From the NCBI RefSeq assembly GCF_023898315.1, contig NC_064619.1, forward strand, positions 302,412,150 to 302,476,149: a stretch of 64,000 bases of DNA, in the 5' to 3' direction. The position numbers and the translations under genes were made by a program. The notes beneath the pieces were generated by a model that was given only the letters and a program-made list of their open reading frames with translations, was not told where the DNA came from and searched no databases. Position 1 is the stretch's first letter, and each line of letters begins with the position of its first letter. Source of the stretch: Schistocerca nitens (lineage: Eukaryota > Arthropoda > Insecta > Orthoptera > Acrididae). Below are positions 34,635 through 46,180 of the stretch, one piece after another.

Positions 34635-34892
34635 ATTGGCTTTCTTTCCCTTCTTGGCTGCAGAATTTGTGAGTACGTACAGTACTCAACAAGAAGCATC
34701 ATTAGTAACTAACTATTTGTTTCTGTAAATTACAGTGATGCTGTATACACGCTTATACACTACTGGCCATTAAAATTGCTACACCAAGAAGAAATGCAGA
34801 TGAAAATCAGGTATTCATTGGACAAGTATATTATACTGGAACTGACATGTGATTACATTTTCACGCAATTAGGGTGCATACATCCTGAGAAA

Positions 34893-35935
34893 TCAGTACC
34901 CAGAACAACCACCTCTGGCCGTAATAACGGCCTTGATACGCCTGGGCATTGAGTCAAACAGAGCTTGGATGGCGTGTACAGGTACAGCTGCCCATGCAGC
35001 TTCAACACGGTACCACAGTTCATCAGGAGTAGTGACTGGCGTATTGTGACGAGCCAGTTGCTCGACCACCTTTGACCAGACGTTTTCAGTGGGTGAGAGA
35101 TTTGGAGAATGTGCTGGCCAGGGCAGCAGTCGAACATTTTCTGTTTCCAGAAAGGCCTGAACAGGACCTGCAACACGCGGTCGTGCATTATCCTGCTGAA
35201 ATGTAGGGTTTCGCAGGAATCGAATGAAGGGTAGAGTCACGGATCGTAACACATCTAAATGTAACGTCCACTGTTCAAAGTGCAATCAATGCGAACAAGA
35301 GGTGACCGAGACGTGTAACCAATGGCACCCCATTCCATCACGCCGGGTGATACGCCAGTATGGCGATGACGAATACACGCTTCCAATGTGCGTTCACCGC
35401 GATGTCGCCAAACACGAATGCGATCATCATGTTGCTGTAAACAGAACCTGGATTCATCCGAAAAAATGACGTTTTGCCATTCGTGCACCCAGGTTCGTCG
35501 TTGAGTACACTATCGCAGGCGCTCCTGTCTGTGATGCAGCGTCAAGGGTAACCGCAGCCATGGTCTCCTAGCGGATAGTCCATGCTGCTGCAAACGTCGT
35601 CGAACTGTTCGTGCAGATGGCTGTTGTCTTGCAAACGTTCCCATCTGTTGACTCAGGGATTGAGACGTGGCTGCACGATCCGTTACAGCCATGCGGATAA
35701 GATGTTTGTCATCTCGACTGCTAGTGACACGAGGCCGTTGGGATCCAGCACCGCGTTCCGTATTACCCTCCTGAACCCACCGATTCCATATTCTGCTAAC
35801 AGTCATTGGATCTCGACCAACGCGAGCAGCAATTTCGCGATACGATAAACCGCAATCGCGATAGTCTACAACCCGATCTTTATCAAAGTCGGAAACGTGA
35901 TGGTACGCATTTCTGCTCCTTACACTAGGCATCAC
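34893..35935 (-). pseudogene. Tc1-like transposase, frameshifted
   Basis: Three frames cover the whole protein: 35510-35935 (MMPSVRSRNAYHHVSDFDKD, helix-turn-helix region with GLSYREIAARVGRDPMTVSR), 35255-35488 (NVIFSDESRFCL, first catalytic Asp) and 34893-35285 (FQQDNARPRVAG; SPNLSPTENVW, second Asp and Glu). I count 34 residues between these last two, the classical spacing. At least two frame breaks, near 35495 and 35270, make it a pseudogene although the catalytic triad is intact. Confidence 0.93.
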
Positions 35936-36039
35936 TACAACGTTTCACCAGGCGACGCCGGTCAAATGCTGTTTGTGTATGAGAAATCGGTTGGAAACTT
36001 TCCTCATGTCAACACGTTGTAGGTGTCGCCACCGACGCC

Positions 36040-36210
36040 AAAAAATGGGTCAAATGGCTCTGAGCACTATGGGACACAACTTCTGAGGTCATGAGTCCCC
36101 TAGAACTTAGAAATAGTTAAACCTAACTAACCTAGGGACATCACACACATCCATGCCCGAGGCAGGATTCGAACCTGCGACCGTAGCGGTCTCGCGGTTC
36201 CAGACTGCAG
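36040..36210 (-). mobile_element. SINE family 1 inserted in a Tc1-like element
   Basis: Same family-1 body and B box in minus orientation, starting AAAAAATGGGTCAAATGGCT on the plus strand. Duplications of 10 bp with one change: CACCGACGCC (36030-36039) and CACCGGCGCC (36211-36220). The head is truncated. Confidence 0.92.
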
Positions 36211-36346
36211 CACCGGCGCCAACCTTGTGTGAATGCTCTGAAAAGCTAAACATTTGCATATCACAGTATCTTCTTCCTGTCGATTAAATTTCGCGTCTGT
36301 AGCACGTCATCTTCATGGTGTAGCAATTTTAATGGCCAGTAGTGTA

Positions 36347-36803
36347 TTAACACAAGTTGTATAATGTTCTGAAACGAAGTGTATCTATAGCGGTGGCGTG
36401 ATTTATATGCCAACAAACATCAAAGTCCTCTCTTCATAGCCGTACGTTTATGTCAGATAAGTATTAAGTTATGTTGCAAGTTAAATATGCCGATCTGTCA
36501 AAACTGTCTGTCCGTCTCGACGATGTGTGAGCTACAAGGCATGAAAATAAACGTACGGATAATCACATACGGCTGACTCCATAGAACGTTGTTTATGTTC
36601 CAGAGGAAGGAAAATATAATGACTTAACATTAGTCACTGGAAATATATGGCGTGCTATTGACATCGATGTTTAACTTACGATAAAGGAAGTGTGCTGTCG
36701 CAGAACAGTATAAAATTAACGTAGAAATGGTACCCACCATCTATTATAACTTGGATTAATGTAGATACTAGGTTCATAGCAATTGTTGACACGTACGCCA
36801 GTG
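36347..36803. other. Unannotated gap between two Tc1-like elements
   Basis: Nothing recognised in either strand. Confidence 0.5.
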
Positions 36804-36805
36804 TA

Positions 36806-37791
36806 GACTGAGGTGACAAAAGTCATGAGATACGTCCTAATATCGTGTCGGACCTTCTTTTGCACGGCGTAGAGCACCAGACCGATGTGGTGTGGACTCA
36901 ATAAGTCATTGGAAGTCCCCTGCAGAAATTTTGAGCCATGCTCCTACAGACGTCCAAATTGGAGAGTGTTGCCAGCGCAGGATTTCATGCACAAACTGAA
37001 CTCTCTATTTTGTCCCATAAATGTCTGACCGAGCGAGGTGGCGCAGTGGTTAGACACTGGACTCGCATTCGGGAGGACGACGGTTTAATCCCGCGTCCGG
37101 CCATCCTGATTTAGGTTTTCCGTGATTTCCCTAAATCGCTCCAGGCAAATGCCGGGATGGTTCCTCTCAAAGGGCACAGCCGACTTCCTTCCCCATCCTT
37201 CCCTAATCCGATGAGACCGATGACCTCGCTGTCTGGTCTCCTTCCCCAAACCAACCAACCAACCAAATGTCTGATGGGTGGCCAACTCACTCACTCGAAT
37301 TGTCGAGATGTCCTGCAAACCAGCCCAGTGCAATGCCGCATTGTCATCCATGAAAATTATATAGTTGTTTGGGATCACGAGTCCATGAATGGCTGCAAAT
37401 GGTCTCCAAGTAGCTGAACATAACCATCTCAGTCAATGATCTGTTCAACTGGACCAGAGGAGACTGCGCTCCACTCGGACTCTGCCATCAGCTCTTACAG
37501 AGTGAAATCGGGACTCATGTGACCAGCCCACGTTTTTCCAGTCGTCCAAGATCCAACCGACATGTTCACGAGCCCACGAGAGGCGCTGCAGGCGACGTCG
37601 TACTATTAGCAAAGGCACTCGCATCGATCATCTGCTGCCATAGACCATTAACTTCAAATTTCGCCGCACTGCCTTGTCGGATACGTTCGTCGTACGTCTC
37701 ACTTTGATTTCTGCGGTCGACACATTTTGATCTGTGATACTTCTGATGTGTGCGTGCATATCGCTATCCCATGGCTTTTGCCATCTCAGTG
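36806..37791 (-). mobile_element. Decayed Tc1-like transposon with SINE insertion
   Basis: The left end GACTGAGGTGACAAAAGTCATG and the right end CCATGGCTTTTGCCATCTCAGTG are imperfect inverted repeats, with TA outside both (36804-36805, 37792-37793). The interior keeps the minus-strand phrase IIFMDDNAALHWA (about 37340), from the catalytic DNA box. Large internal losses leave under 750 bp of the original element plus a SINE. Confidence 0.88.
37029..37264 (+). mobile_element. tRNA-derived SINE, family 2
   Basis: The head CCGAGCGAGGTGGCGCAGTG holds the A-box region, and GGTTTAATCCC is a B box with one change. The body includes GATTTAGGTTTTCCGTGATT and the tail is a CCAA repeat (AACCAACCAACCAACC). 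Perfect 10-bp duplications AAATGTCTGA at 37019-37028 and 37265-37274. Confidence 0.93.
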
Positions 37792-37793
37792 TA

Positions 37794-37929
37794 TATAGCA
37801 AATAGTACTACACGGCGAATGTAGGTACACATAGAGAAGAGTGTTCTTGTTTCAGGAAAGGAAATTATAACAAACATTTCAATGATACCCATAATAGAGA
37901 AAATAAGAATCGGGTTCCCACAGCAAGCT
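37794..37929. other. Short unannotated stretch
   Basis: Nothing recognised. Confidence 0.5.
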
Positions 37930-38335
37930 GCGTTTCATATTTTATATTCACATCCGTACCTTATAAACCACTGTGAAGGGCATGGCGTCGGGTTCTTCCC
38001 ATTGTATGACGTATCAGGGATCGCCCCCCTACGTTAGGGTATGGGGCTTCGAAGAACTGCTTGGATGCGTCTGTGTGAGCTATAACTAGTCTAATCTTGT
38101 CATTACGGTGCTACAGGAGAGGTACGTAGGACTCTGTAGCATATTCCTCACTTAATTCTGGTTCCTGAAACTTCGCGGGTTAGTTGATGTCTGTTTTCAA
38201 GCGTCCCTCGCCTTACACACGATTCAGTCCTACGTGATAATTATATATTTCCACAAACTTTGACACCCAGCCCCCAGGTATTTGTATGAGTCGACAGATT
38301 CCAGTTGTGGCTCATCGATAGTGATAATGATATGG
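37930..38335 (-). pseudogene. LINE tail fragment (RT C-terminal region)
   Basis: On the minus strand LESVDSYKYLGAGCQS at about 38310 is the SxxYLG block found after the RT domain of LINEs. The sequence down to about 37930 (WEEPDAMPFTVVYKV near the end) resembles a locust LINE tail I recall. Stops and frame breaks are frequent. It is a different family from LINE A judging by its tail. Confidence 0.5.
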
Positions 38336-39461
38336 ACAAATAGTGTACACACTAGGTGGTGTAACGAGACGCACAATGAAGAAGGTTGGTTTACAACTGC
38401 CTCGGCTGCGAGACAGCGACGTAGAACGGCTGAAGTTGTAGGGCGGGCCTGACAACTGTGGAAGTGATATCAATATCGCGATTGCGATGGAATTCAGGGA
38501 CATTATCAACGCAGATGTTCTTATACTAACACCTGAGTATCTGCGCGTGTTTTTCCATCGGGTTGAAGAGCCTCTATTAGGAAACCGCCAGAGTTGGCCA
38601 AAAATGAAATTGACAGAAGTGGGAACTTGAGATAGATGAGTGTTTAAAAAAAAAGCATTTTTGACATGGTATAGTGTCCATTTTGAAATATTCAAGCCGA
38701 TATATTTTAAGTAAAGAATAAAAGGACTCTGATTAATATTACATGGACATGAACGACAAATTAATTATGATAATGTATTAAATTAGCTTCAAAGAAAGAC
38801 TATATCGATTGCAATGTAATAAAAAACATTATTTTTAGATGAGATCGTAGTGCATAACGTTCACGAAATTAACATTATTATCTTTGTCATTATATATAAG
38901 AGAAGAAAGATATTTAAAATCACTTCGAGTTAGATCATTTCTTCTCCTGTATGTAAGGTACAGTTGCTGTTGTAAAGCGGTAGGTTTTGTTCTATTTGTT
39001 CTCGTACGTAGCGAATAATTCAAGTGGGTATTCTGTGCTTAGTGAAAATATATTTACAAAAAGTGAGCGCATTGTGGTACTTAAACAACCCATGCAAACA
39101 GTTCTTCCTGAATTAATAATTGCAAGAAGTTATTTAGCATTTTTTCAGTCTCTGCGAAGCGAGCAGCGGTGATCTTTGACTGGCAACAATTGCCCGTCAT
39201 TACACGGCGTATTTAAATTTATTTTTTTGTGTAACATATCACCACAGCCGGAGCAGAAAGAATCATTTCAAGTTATTCAATTGACTAAAGTGCAAAGCTT
39301 CACTAATTTTATTTCGTCAAAAAATGCATGCTTTCAAAGATACGATTTATTCTAGCTCAGTGAACTTAGCCTGCATTACACTTCGCCGAAAGCATTTGAA
39401 ATAATTTGTAGGAAGCCTGGCGCTCATTTAAAACATAATTTAATATTTATCTTTGGCTACC

Positions 39462-39526
<65 letters not shown>

Positions 39527-40680
39527 AATATTATCCCTTTCTTGTGTTTCGCTTAATAACAATAACAATTAATAACTACAGAAAGGAAGGGATGATACAA
39601 TGGGTCAGGCCACATAGGAGCCACGTATGTTAGCTTGATTTCGAGGCAGTGACTGGTGTAGCAGAAGGCGTACAGAAAGGAATTCCGAGGGTTGTGGGAT
39701 CGTATCTCCATGCGGAAAGCTTTTTATTTTTTTCTGTTTGTGTGTTATATACACTGCAAATAAACCGAAATAATGCTCACCTTGTTGTACGTATTCATAT
39801 TTTCATAAAGGACGTAAAAAGGAAAGGGAAAGGAAAGTTTAGTATAGAAAATAAATTTCCAGGAAGGGATTGTGAAGCGTACATCAGAGCTTCGTGTATA
39901 AAATGAGATACGTTTATTATTTTACAATTGACGATTTACTCGTGCTAGGGTGATATTCACCATAGAATCCGGGGAAACAGTAATTTTCTCATCATCCTGC
40001 TCACGCTATAAAGGTAGTATAGTTAGAATTACATGATTATCTTAAAGTTTTTATAGGAAAACAACGTCGTTTACTTTGATAAACGGTTCTCTCCCGTTCG
40101 TCAGTCTGGGAGGAACCCACACGTAGAGAAATCATTTACGCTTGAATTACAGTTCCTTATTGGAAATTTATTTCCAGTGTCAAATTTTCCTTTGCCCTTT
40201 CTTGTCATGCCATTTGTGAAACTATTAATGAACGCATTTCACTGAGCACTATTTTTTATATGAAGTGTAAGTAACGTAAAAACTGAAAATAAAAAAGATC
40301 CCTCAAAGAGAATCGACTCCAAGGACCTCGGGTTCTGTACTTTTTCTGGATGCGCCATCCACTACCAGGAAACTACACAAACATAAATGGCCCACTCTGT
40401 TCCGAACCAGGCGAAAAATGTTGTATTTTTTTGTAAACGCTTGGCTATTCGGAGCTTCCACTTCCATTTCGTGTTAGGCCCTGCATATATCATAAATTTC
40501 GCGGAAATGGTGATGACGACCAAGGAAGACATACTGTCTTTTTGCTGTTTTGCATACTAGTTACATATCACTGTAAACAGGCACAGCATAGAAAAGACAT
40601 TAACTTGGATTATGTCATGAAGCATCTTAACACCACCACGAAACAAGTGCTGGTCTCTTTTATACTGCCACACGAAGAGG
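38336..40680. other. Unannotated, AT-rich, with an (AT)n tract
   Basis: No gene recognised in 2.3 kb. A perfect (AT)n dinucleotide tract of nearly 60 bases lies at 39465-39523. Confidence 0.45.
39465..39523. repeat. (AT)n microsatellite
   Basis: Uninterrupted alternating AT, nearly 60 bases, able to form a cruciform or DNA slip structure. Confidence 0.97.
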
Positions 40681-40762
40681 CTAAGCCGCCCTGGCATCTG
40701 GGGCCGTGGAGGCGATAGGGGGGATTCGCCAAGGCCAGGTGAGGCGGGATGGGCTCATTGCA

Positions 40763-41082
40763 GCCAGGTGTGCTACCGTGGGTCGCTGCTGGGGTTGGTC
40801 ACTGGGGTTCATCGGGGCGTGGAGTGACGGGATGCTCCTGCGGCCGCGGGTTGCTGAAGTCGTTGATGTGAGAGTTGGCGGAGTGGGCTCGCCACAGCCA
40901 AGTGTGCTGAGGTGGGTTGCGGCAGGGGTTGGTTGCTCGGGTTTACAGGGCGGCGTGGGCTCACTGCAGCCAGATATGCTGATGCACGGCCAAGTGTACT
41001 GAGGTGGGTTGCAGCAAGGGTTGGTTGCTCGGGTTTACAGGGCGGCGTGAGCTCACCGCAGCCTGATATGCTGATGATTTCA
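40763..41082. repeat. GC-rich minisatellite, about 92-bp unit
   Basis: GCCAAGTGTGCTGAGGTGGG (40897) and GCCAAGTGTACTGAGGTGGG (40989) start two adjacent units of 92 bases that match closely, including GGTTGGTTGCTCGGGTTTAC and GGGCGGCGTG. A third, more diverged unit starts at about 40763. The block is strikingly GC-rich compared with its surroundings. Open frames across it (40706-41002, 40809-41282) are by-products of the repeat. Confidence 0.88.
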
Positions 41083-41507
41083 CATGGCCCTGGCATGCCC
41101 GACGTGACTATATATATGCCGCTGGACAAACAGTCTGCGAGAACACTTAGTTGACGATCCAAAAACGCGTGTTGGTTGATAACAGGTTTCCCATATATCT
41201 CGCTGCTGCAGAAGAAGAGAAAGAAGACAAACAACAAATCACAAGGAGTGTGCTTCTTTGTTAGACGACCTCCCTGCAGCAAAGTCCACGGGCAAGATCA
41301 AATTACCGGCCACACTTTGGAGGAACTGCAGCCAAACAAAGACGTCACTGCGAACATCATCAGTCGGGAGAAGAAGACATATCATAGAACGTGGGAGCAC
41401 GCAGTCATAGTGGCAGCTACCAAAGCCGTGAATAACCGTGCAGGACCAAATAGTTATGGACCATTTAATCTTCTTTGCTTCTGAGAAAAAGATTGTTGTT
41501 GTGGTCT

Positions 41508-42083
41508 TCAGTGCAGAGACTGGTGGGATGCTGCTCTCCATGCTACTCTATCCTGTACTAGCATCTTCATCTCCGAGTAACTCTTGCAACCTACATCCTT
41601 CTGAATCTGTTTAGTGTGTTCATGCCTTGGCCACCCTCCAAGATTTTTACCCTCCGCACTTCCCTCCAATACTAAACTGACGAACCCTTGATGCCTCAGA
41701 ACCTGTCCTACCAACCGATCCCTTCTTCTAGTGAAGTTGTGCCTCAAATTTCTCTTCTCCCCAATTCTATTCAGTACCTCCTCATTAGTTACGTGATCTA
41801 CCCATCTAATATTCAGCATTCTTCTGTAGCACCACATTTCGAAAACTTCTTGTCTAAAATATTCATTGTCCCTGTTTCACTTCCACACATGGCTACACTC
41901 CATACAAATGCTTTCAGAAAAGACTTCCTAGCTCTTAAATCTATACTCGATGTTAACAAATTTCTCTTCTTCAGAAACGCTTTCCTTGCCGTATCCAGTC
42001 TACATTTTATATCCTCTCTACTTCGACCATCATCTGTTATTTTGCTCCTCATATTTGGGGACCAAACTCATCTGCTACTTTAA
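41508..42083 (-). pseudogene. C-terminal domain of the RTE-like LINE
   Basis: Frames give CRLDTARKAFLKKRNLLTSS, SFLKAFVWSVAMCGSET and then CYRRMLNIRWVDHVTNEEVL with TRRRDRLVGQVLRHQG. These are the characteristic post-RT blocks of this LINE group. At least one frameshift near 41830. Confidence 0.85.
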
Positions 42084-42199
42084 ATGTCTCATTTGATAAT
42101 CTAATTCCCTCAACATTACCTGCATTAATTCGACTACGTTCCATTATCCTCGTTTTGCTTTTGTTGATGTTCATCTTATATCCTCCCTTCAAGACACTG

Positions 42200-42720
42200 T
42201 CCATTCCGTTCAGCTCTCTGACACAATTACAATGACGTTGGCAAACCTCAAAGTTTTTATTTCTTATCCATGGATTTTAATTTCTACTCCAAATTTTGCT
42301 TTTGTTTCCTTTACTGCTTGATCAGCATACAGACTGAATAACATCGGACGTAGGCTACAACCCTGTCTCACTCCTTTCTCAACCACTGCTTTCCTTTCGT
42401 GCCCCTCGACCCTTATAGCTGCCGTCTGGTTTCTGTATAAATTGTAAATAGCCTTTCGCTCCCTGCATTTGACCCCTGCCACCTTCAGAGTTTGAACAAG
42501 AGTATTCCAGTCAACGTTGTCAAAAGCTTTCTCTAAGTTTACAAATGCTAGAAACGTAGGTTTGCCTTTCCTTAATCTTTCTTCTAAGATAAGTCGTAGG
42601 GTCAGTATTGCCTCCCGTGTTTCAACATTTCTACGGAATCCAAACTGATCTTCCCTGAGGTTGGCTTCTACTAGTTTTTCCATTCGTATGTAGAGAATTC
42701 GTCTTACTATTTTGCCGCCG
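42200..42720 (-). pseudogene. Reverse transcriptase of the RTE-like LINE
   Basis: The open block (42264-42683) contains LREDQFGFRRNVETREAILT, FVNLEKAFDNVDW (palm motif A) and VVEKGVRQGCSLRPMLFSLY (motif B). Downstream, the expected FADD box reads LRFANVIVIV at about 42235, so both catalytic aspartates are gone. The enzyme would have copied LINE RNA at the nicked target. Confidence 0.88.
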
Positions 42721-43442
42721 TGACTTATTAGACTGATAGTTCGGTAATTTTCACACCTGTAGACACTTCCTTTCTTATTATATTCTTCTTGAAGTCTGAG
42801 GGTATTTCGCCTGCCTCGAACAACTTTCTTACCAGATGGTAGAGTTTTGTCATGGCTGGCTCTCCCAAGGCTATCAGTAGTTCTAATGGAATGTTGTCTA
42901 CTCCCGGGGTCTTGTTTCGACCAAGGTCTTTCAGTGCTCTGTCTGACTATTTACGCAGTATCATATCTCCTATTTCTTCTTCATCTACGTCCTCTTCCAT
43001 TTCCATAATATTACCCTCAAGTACATCGTCCTTGTATAAATCCTCCACATACTCCTTCCACCTTTCTGCCTTCCCTTCTTTGCTTAGAACTGGTTTTCCA
43101 TCTGAGCTCTTTATATTCATACAAGTGGTTCTCTTTTCTCAAAAGGTCTCTTTAATTTTCCTGTAGGCTGTATCTGTATTACACCTAGTGATATATGCCT
43201 CTACATCCTTACATCTGTCCTGTAGCCATCCCTGCTTAGCCATTTTGCACTTCCTGTGGATCTCATTTTTGAGACATTTGTATTCCTTTTTGCCTGCTTC
43301 ATTTGTTGAATTTTTGTATTTTCTCCTTTCATCAATTAAATTTAATATCTCTTTTGTTACCTAAGGATTTCTACTAATCCTTGTCTTTTTACCTACTTGA
43401 TCCTCTGCCGCCTTCACTGTTTCACCTCTCAAAGCTACCCAT

Positions 43443-44419
43443 TCATCTTCTACCGTGTTTTTTCCCCGTTCTTCTCAGTCGTTCCATAATGCGGTCTCTG
43501 AAACTCTGTACAACCTCTGATTTAGTCAGTTTATTTAGGTCCCATCTTCTTAAATTCCCACCTTTTTGCAGTTTCTTTAGTTTTAATCTACAGTTCATAA
43601 CAAATAGATTATGGTCGGAGTCCACATATGCACTTGGAAATGTCTTACAATTTAAAACCTGGTAACTAAATCTCTCTCTCACCATTATATAATATATGTG
43701 AAACTTTCAAGTGTCTCCAGGCCTCTTCGACGTATGCATCCTTCTTCCATGATTCTTAAACCAAGTGTTAGCTCTGATTAAGTTATGCTCTGTACAAAAT
43801 TATACCAGAGCGGCTTCCTCTTTCATTCCATACCCCCATTCAATATTCACCAACTACTTTTCCTTTTCTTCTACTATTGAATTCCAGACCCCAATGACTA
43901 TTAAATTTTCGTCTCCTTTCACTATCAAAATAATTTCTTTTATCTCATCATGCATTTCTTCAATATCTTCGTCATCTGCGGAGCTAGTTGGTGTATAAAC
44001 TCGTACTACTGCGGTATGCGTGGGCTTCGTGTCTATCTTGGCTACAATAATACGCTCACTATGCTGTTCGTAGTAGCTTACCCGCACTCCTATTTTTTAT
44101 TCATTATTAAACCTACTCTTGCATTACCCCTATTTAATTTTGTATTTATAACCCAGTATTCATCTGACCAGAAGTCTTGTTTCTCCAGCCACCGAACTTC
44201 ACTAATTCCCACTATATCTAGCTTTAACCTATCCGTTTCCCTTTTTAAATTTTCTAACTTACGTGCCCGATCAAGGGACCTGACATTCCACGCTCCGATC
44301 CGTAGAACACCAGTTTTCTTTCTCCTGTTAACGACATCATCCTGAGTAGTCCCCACCCGGTGATCCGAATGGGGGACTATTTTACCTCCGGAATATTTTA
44401 CCCAAGAGGACGCCATCAT
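43443..44419 (-). pseudogene. Endonuclease region of the RTE-like LINE
   Basis: The frame 44090-44419 has VLRIGAWNVRSLDRARKLEN and LDIVGISEVRW, the conserved AP-endonuclease start with Asn and Glu catalytic positions. The frame 43854-44087 follows with VRVYTPTSSADDEDIEEMHD. The frame 43443-43685 has YVDSDHNLFVMNCRLKLKKL, the SDH catalytic block. Breaks separate all three. Confidence 0.87.
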
Positions 44420-44750
44420 CGTTTAACCATATAGTAAAGCTGCATGCCCTCGGGAAAAATTACGGCTGTAGTTGCCCGTTGCTTTCAGGCATTCGCAGTA
44501 CCAACACAGCAAGGCCGCTTTGGTTAATGCTACAAGGCCAGATCAGTCAATCATCCAGACTGTTGCCCTTGCAACTACTAAAACGACTGCTTCCCCTCTT
44601 CAGGAACGGCACGTTTGTCTGGCCTCTCAACAGATACCCCTGCGTTGTGGTTGCGCCAAGGGTACCGCTATCTGTATCGCTGAGACATGTAAGCCTCCTC
44701 ACCAACAGCAAGGTCCGTGGTTTATGGGAGGGAGAAAAAGCTTAGCCAAC

Positions 44751-45303
44751 GATTGAGCTTCTCCAACGATTGAGTCAGCAACTCACAGTGGAGTACACTC
44801 TACCTCAGGATCAGTTCGAATTTAGAGATGGTTTCTCCATAACGCAACATAGGTAGAAGTAACGCTGTCGCTTAACAACAAAAAGTTTTGTGGGACCATC
44901 TTCATGTATGTACCTAGAGTCTTCGACAGCAATGCGGCACTAGAGCCTGTTACGTAAATTCTTTGTGCTGGGCTTCTCCGTCCCCTAAGTGTAGCTGCTT
45001 GCCAAGTACATACTGGCATCGTATATTCTAGTTTTGATACCTCAACCATACGAGAAATCAGCCCTGGAGTGTCTAAGGGGTCGGTAGTATGGGCAGTGCT
45101 GTATGCCATATACACATCAGACATGCCAAGAACACCAACTATCACTTGTAATGGATCACCTCAACCAAATACCTCTAGATCATCACTAATGGGAAGCTCA
45201 CATGGCAGCAGAGAGTGAGCGAAGGAAACTCGAAGGAAAACCTTCCAGACGTTTGGGGCTCTTTATCCCGTAATTAACGAAAAGTCGGAGCTGTCTATCA
45301 ACT
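44751..45303. other. Unannotated, no gene seen
   Basis: A 107-codon minus frame at 44822-45145 has no recognised motif. The direct phrase CCAACGATTGAG occurs twice at about 44746-44775. Confidence 0.4.
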
Positions 45304-45519
45304 GTGGTCTCACTCATGACAGGTTACTCGACTGATGTTGGGCTACACTTCCTTCGCATAAGACCTGCAGGGAAGATTCTTCTACAAGGGCTCAAAATAT
45401 TGGAGAACAAGTTTCTGAGACTGATCTTCTACGTGACAGAAAATTTCGCAGCCCGTTGCCTAGTTGATGCCGCTGAGAAGCTAGAGGTCTTGGACAGGGT
45501 CAGTGAGAAGGCCGCATAA
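45304..45519 (+). pseudogene. Possible LINE C-terminal fragment
   Basis: A 71-residue frame with LKILENKFLRLIFYVTENFA, resembling the QNKxLRxI block that follows RT in Jockey-type LINEs. It is single and short, with no further matching blocks, so the assignment is weak. Confidence 0.3.
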
Positions 45520-46180
45520 TTCCAAAATTCTGTACTAACTACAGTTTAAGGTTTCTCAGAAGAGAACGCAAATGTCGACTAATATTCTCAGGTGAACTGA
45601 CATACAAACAAAGTGCCAGATAGTGAATAGTCCCATTATGAGCATAGCAGAAAACGACACAGTGTATGAACTGCACATTATCCTCAATAAAGTAAAACAA
45701 AGATTAAAAGTTGCTGGTAAGGCAATAACGCTGATTTTCGATGGCCACGTAACGTACGGCAGTCAATCAAATCCTACATCACACTACCTGCAAACACCTA
45801 GTGTACTTCTGGTTACAAGTAGGGTGGTGGAGGCGATCGATACAGTAGATACAGACTGTGCGCAGTTCACTGAAAGCTGTCTGAATCTGACAACGATACT
45901 TCTGACAAGAGGAATGGAACAAAATGTTTAACGAACTTTTATTAATATATAAAGTTTTTATTTTCTTCACACTTATACGAACATGTAAAAAAATTCGTAA
46001 AACAAAATTTTAGTAGTATCTCCAATACCAATCACTCACTTCTTTTATTACTTTTGTAAAAGCAGTTCTTGGATATTCCTCGAAAGTCATTCTTTTCCCA
46101 CAGAAGTACATTGTATGATTCCTTTTGCTCAAAAATCATTCTAAACATAGATGAACAGGCGATAACAATTAAACCACAGT
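45520..46180. other. Unannotated, no gene seen
   Basis: A 102-codon plus frame (45623-45931) has no recognisable motif. Confidence 0.4.

Larger units (their letters stand above)
31300..34690 (-). mobile_element. CR1-like LINE, nearly full length (LINE A)
   Basis: The minus strand carries, in order: an ORF1 piece with an SGNH-esterase-like motif (34176-34634), an AP-endonuclease region (33439-34206), RT (about 32240-33400) and a C-terminal piece ending PRAIRD (31385-31630). It ends in a tail with TCTAGATGTAGA near 31300. The order and motifs fit the CR1/Jockey group. Frameshifts and a mutated RT active site make it inactive. Confidence 0.88.
34758..36344 (-). mobile_element. Tc1-like transposon, minus strand, with SINE insertion
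   Basis: Terminal inverted repeats CACTACTGGCCATTAAAATT (left) and its complement at the right end (36320-36344), with TA on both sides (34756-34757, 36345-36346). It contains a broken transposase on the minus strand and a SINE between the transposase start and the right repeat. Length without the SINE and its duplication is about 1.4 kb. Confidence 0.93.
41484..44750 (-). mobile_element. RTE-like LINE, about full length, inactive
   Basis: The minus strand carries endonuclease (43854-44419), RT (42264-42683) and a C-terminal domain (41508-42083) in order. The length of about 3.3 kb is typical for RTE elements. The 3' end on the coding strand is ACCACAACAACAATCTTTTT, a short ACA-rich tail. 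The upstream 44420-44750 is probably the 5' part of the element, from memory of related copies. Many frameshifts. Confidence 0.85.

Noticed and set aside
40706..41282. Open frames across the GC-rich block as genes
   Set aside because: Overlapping frames on both strands follow the 92-bp repeat and high GC. There is no domain or codon signal.
44472..44756. Two overlapping plus-strand frames as a gene
   Set aside because: The sequence is the probable 5' region of the RTE-like LINE on the other strand.
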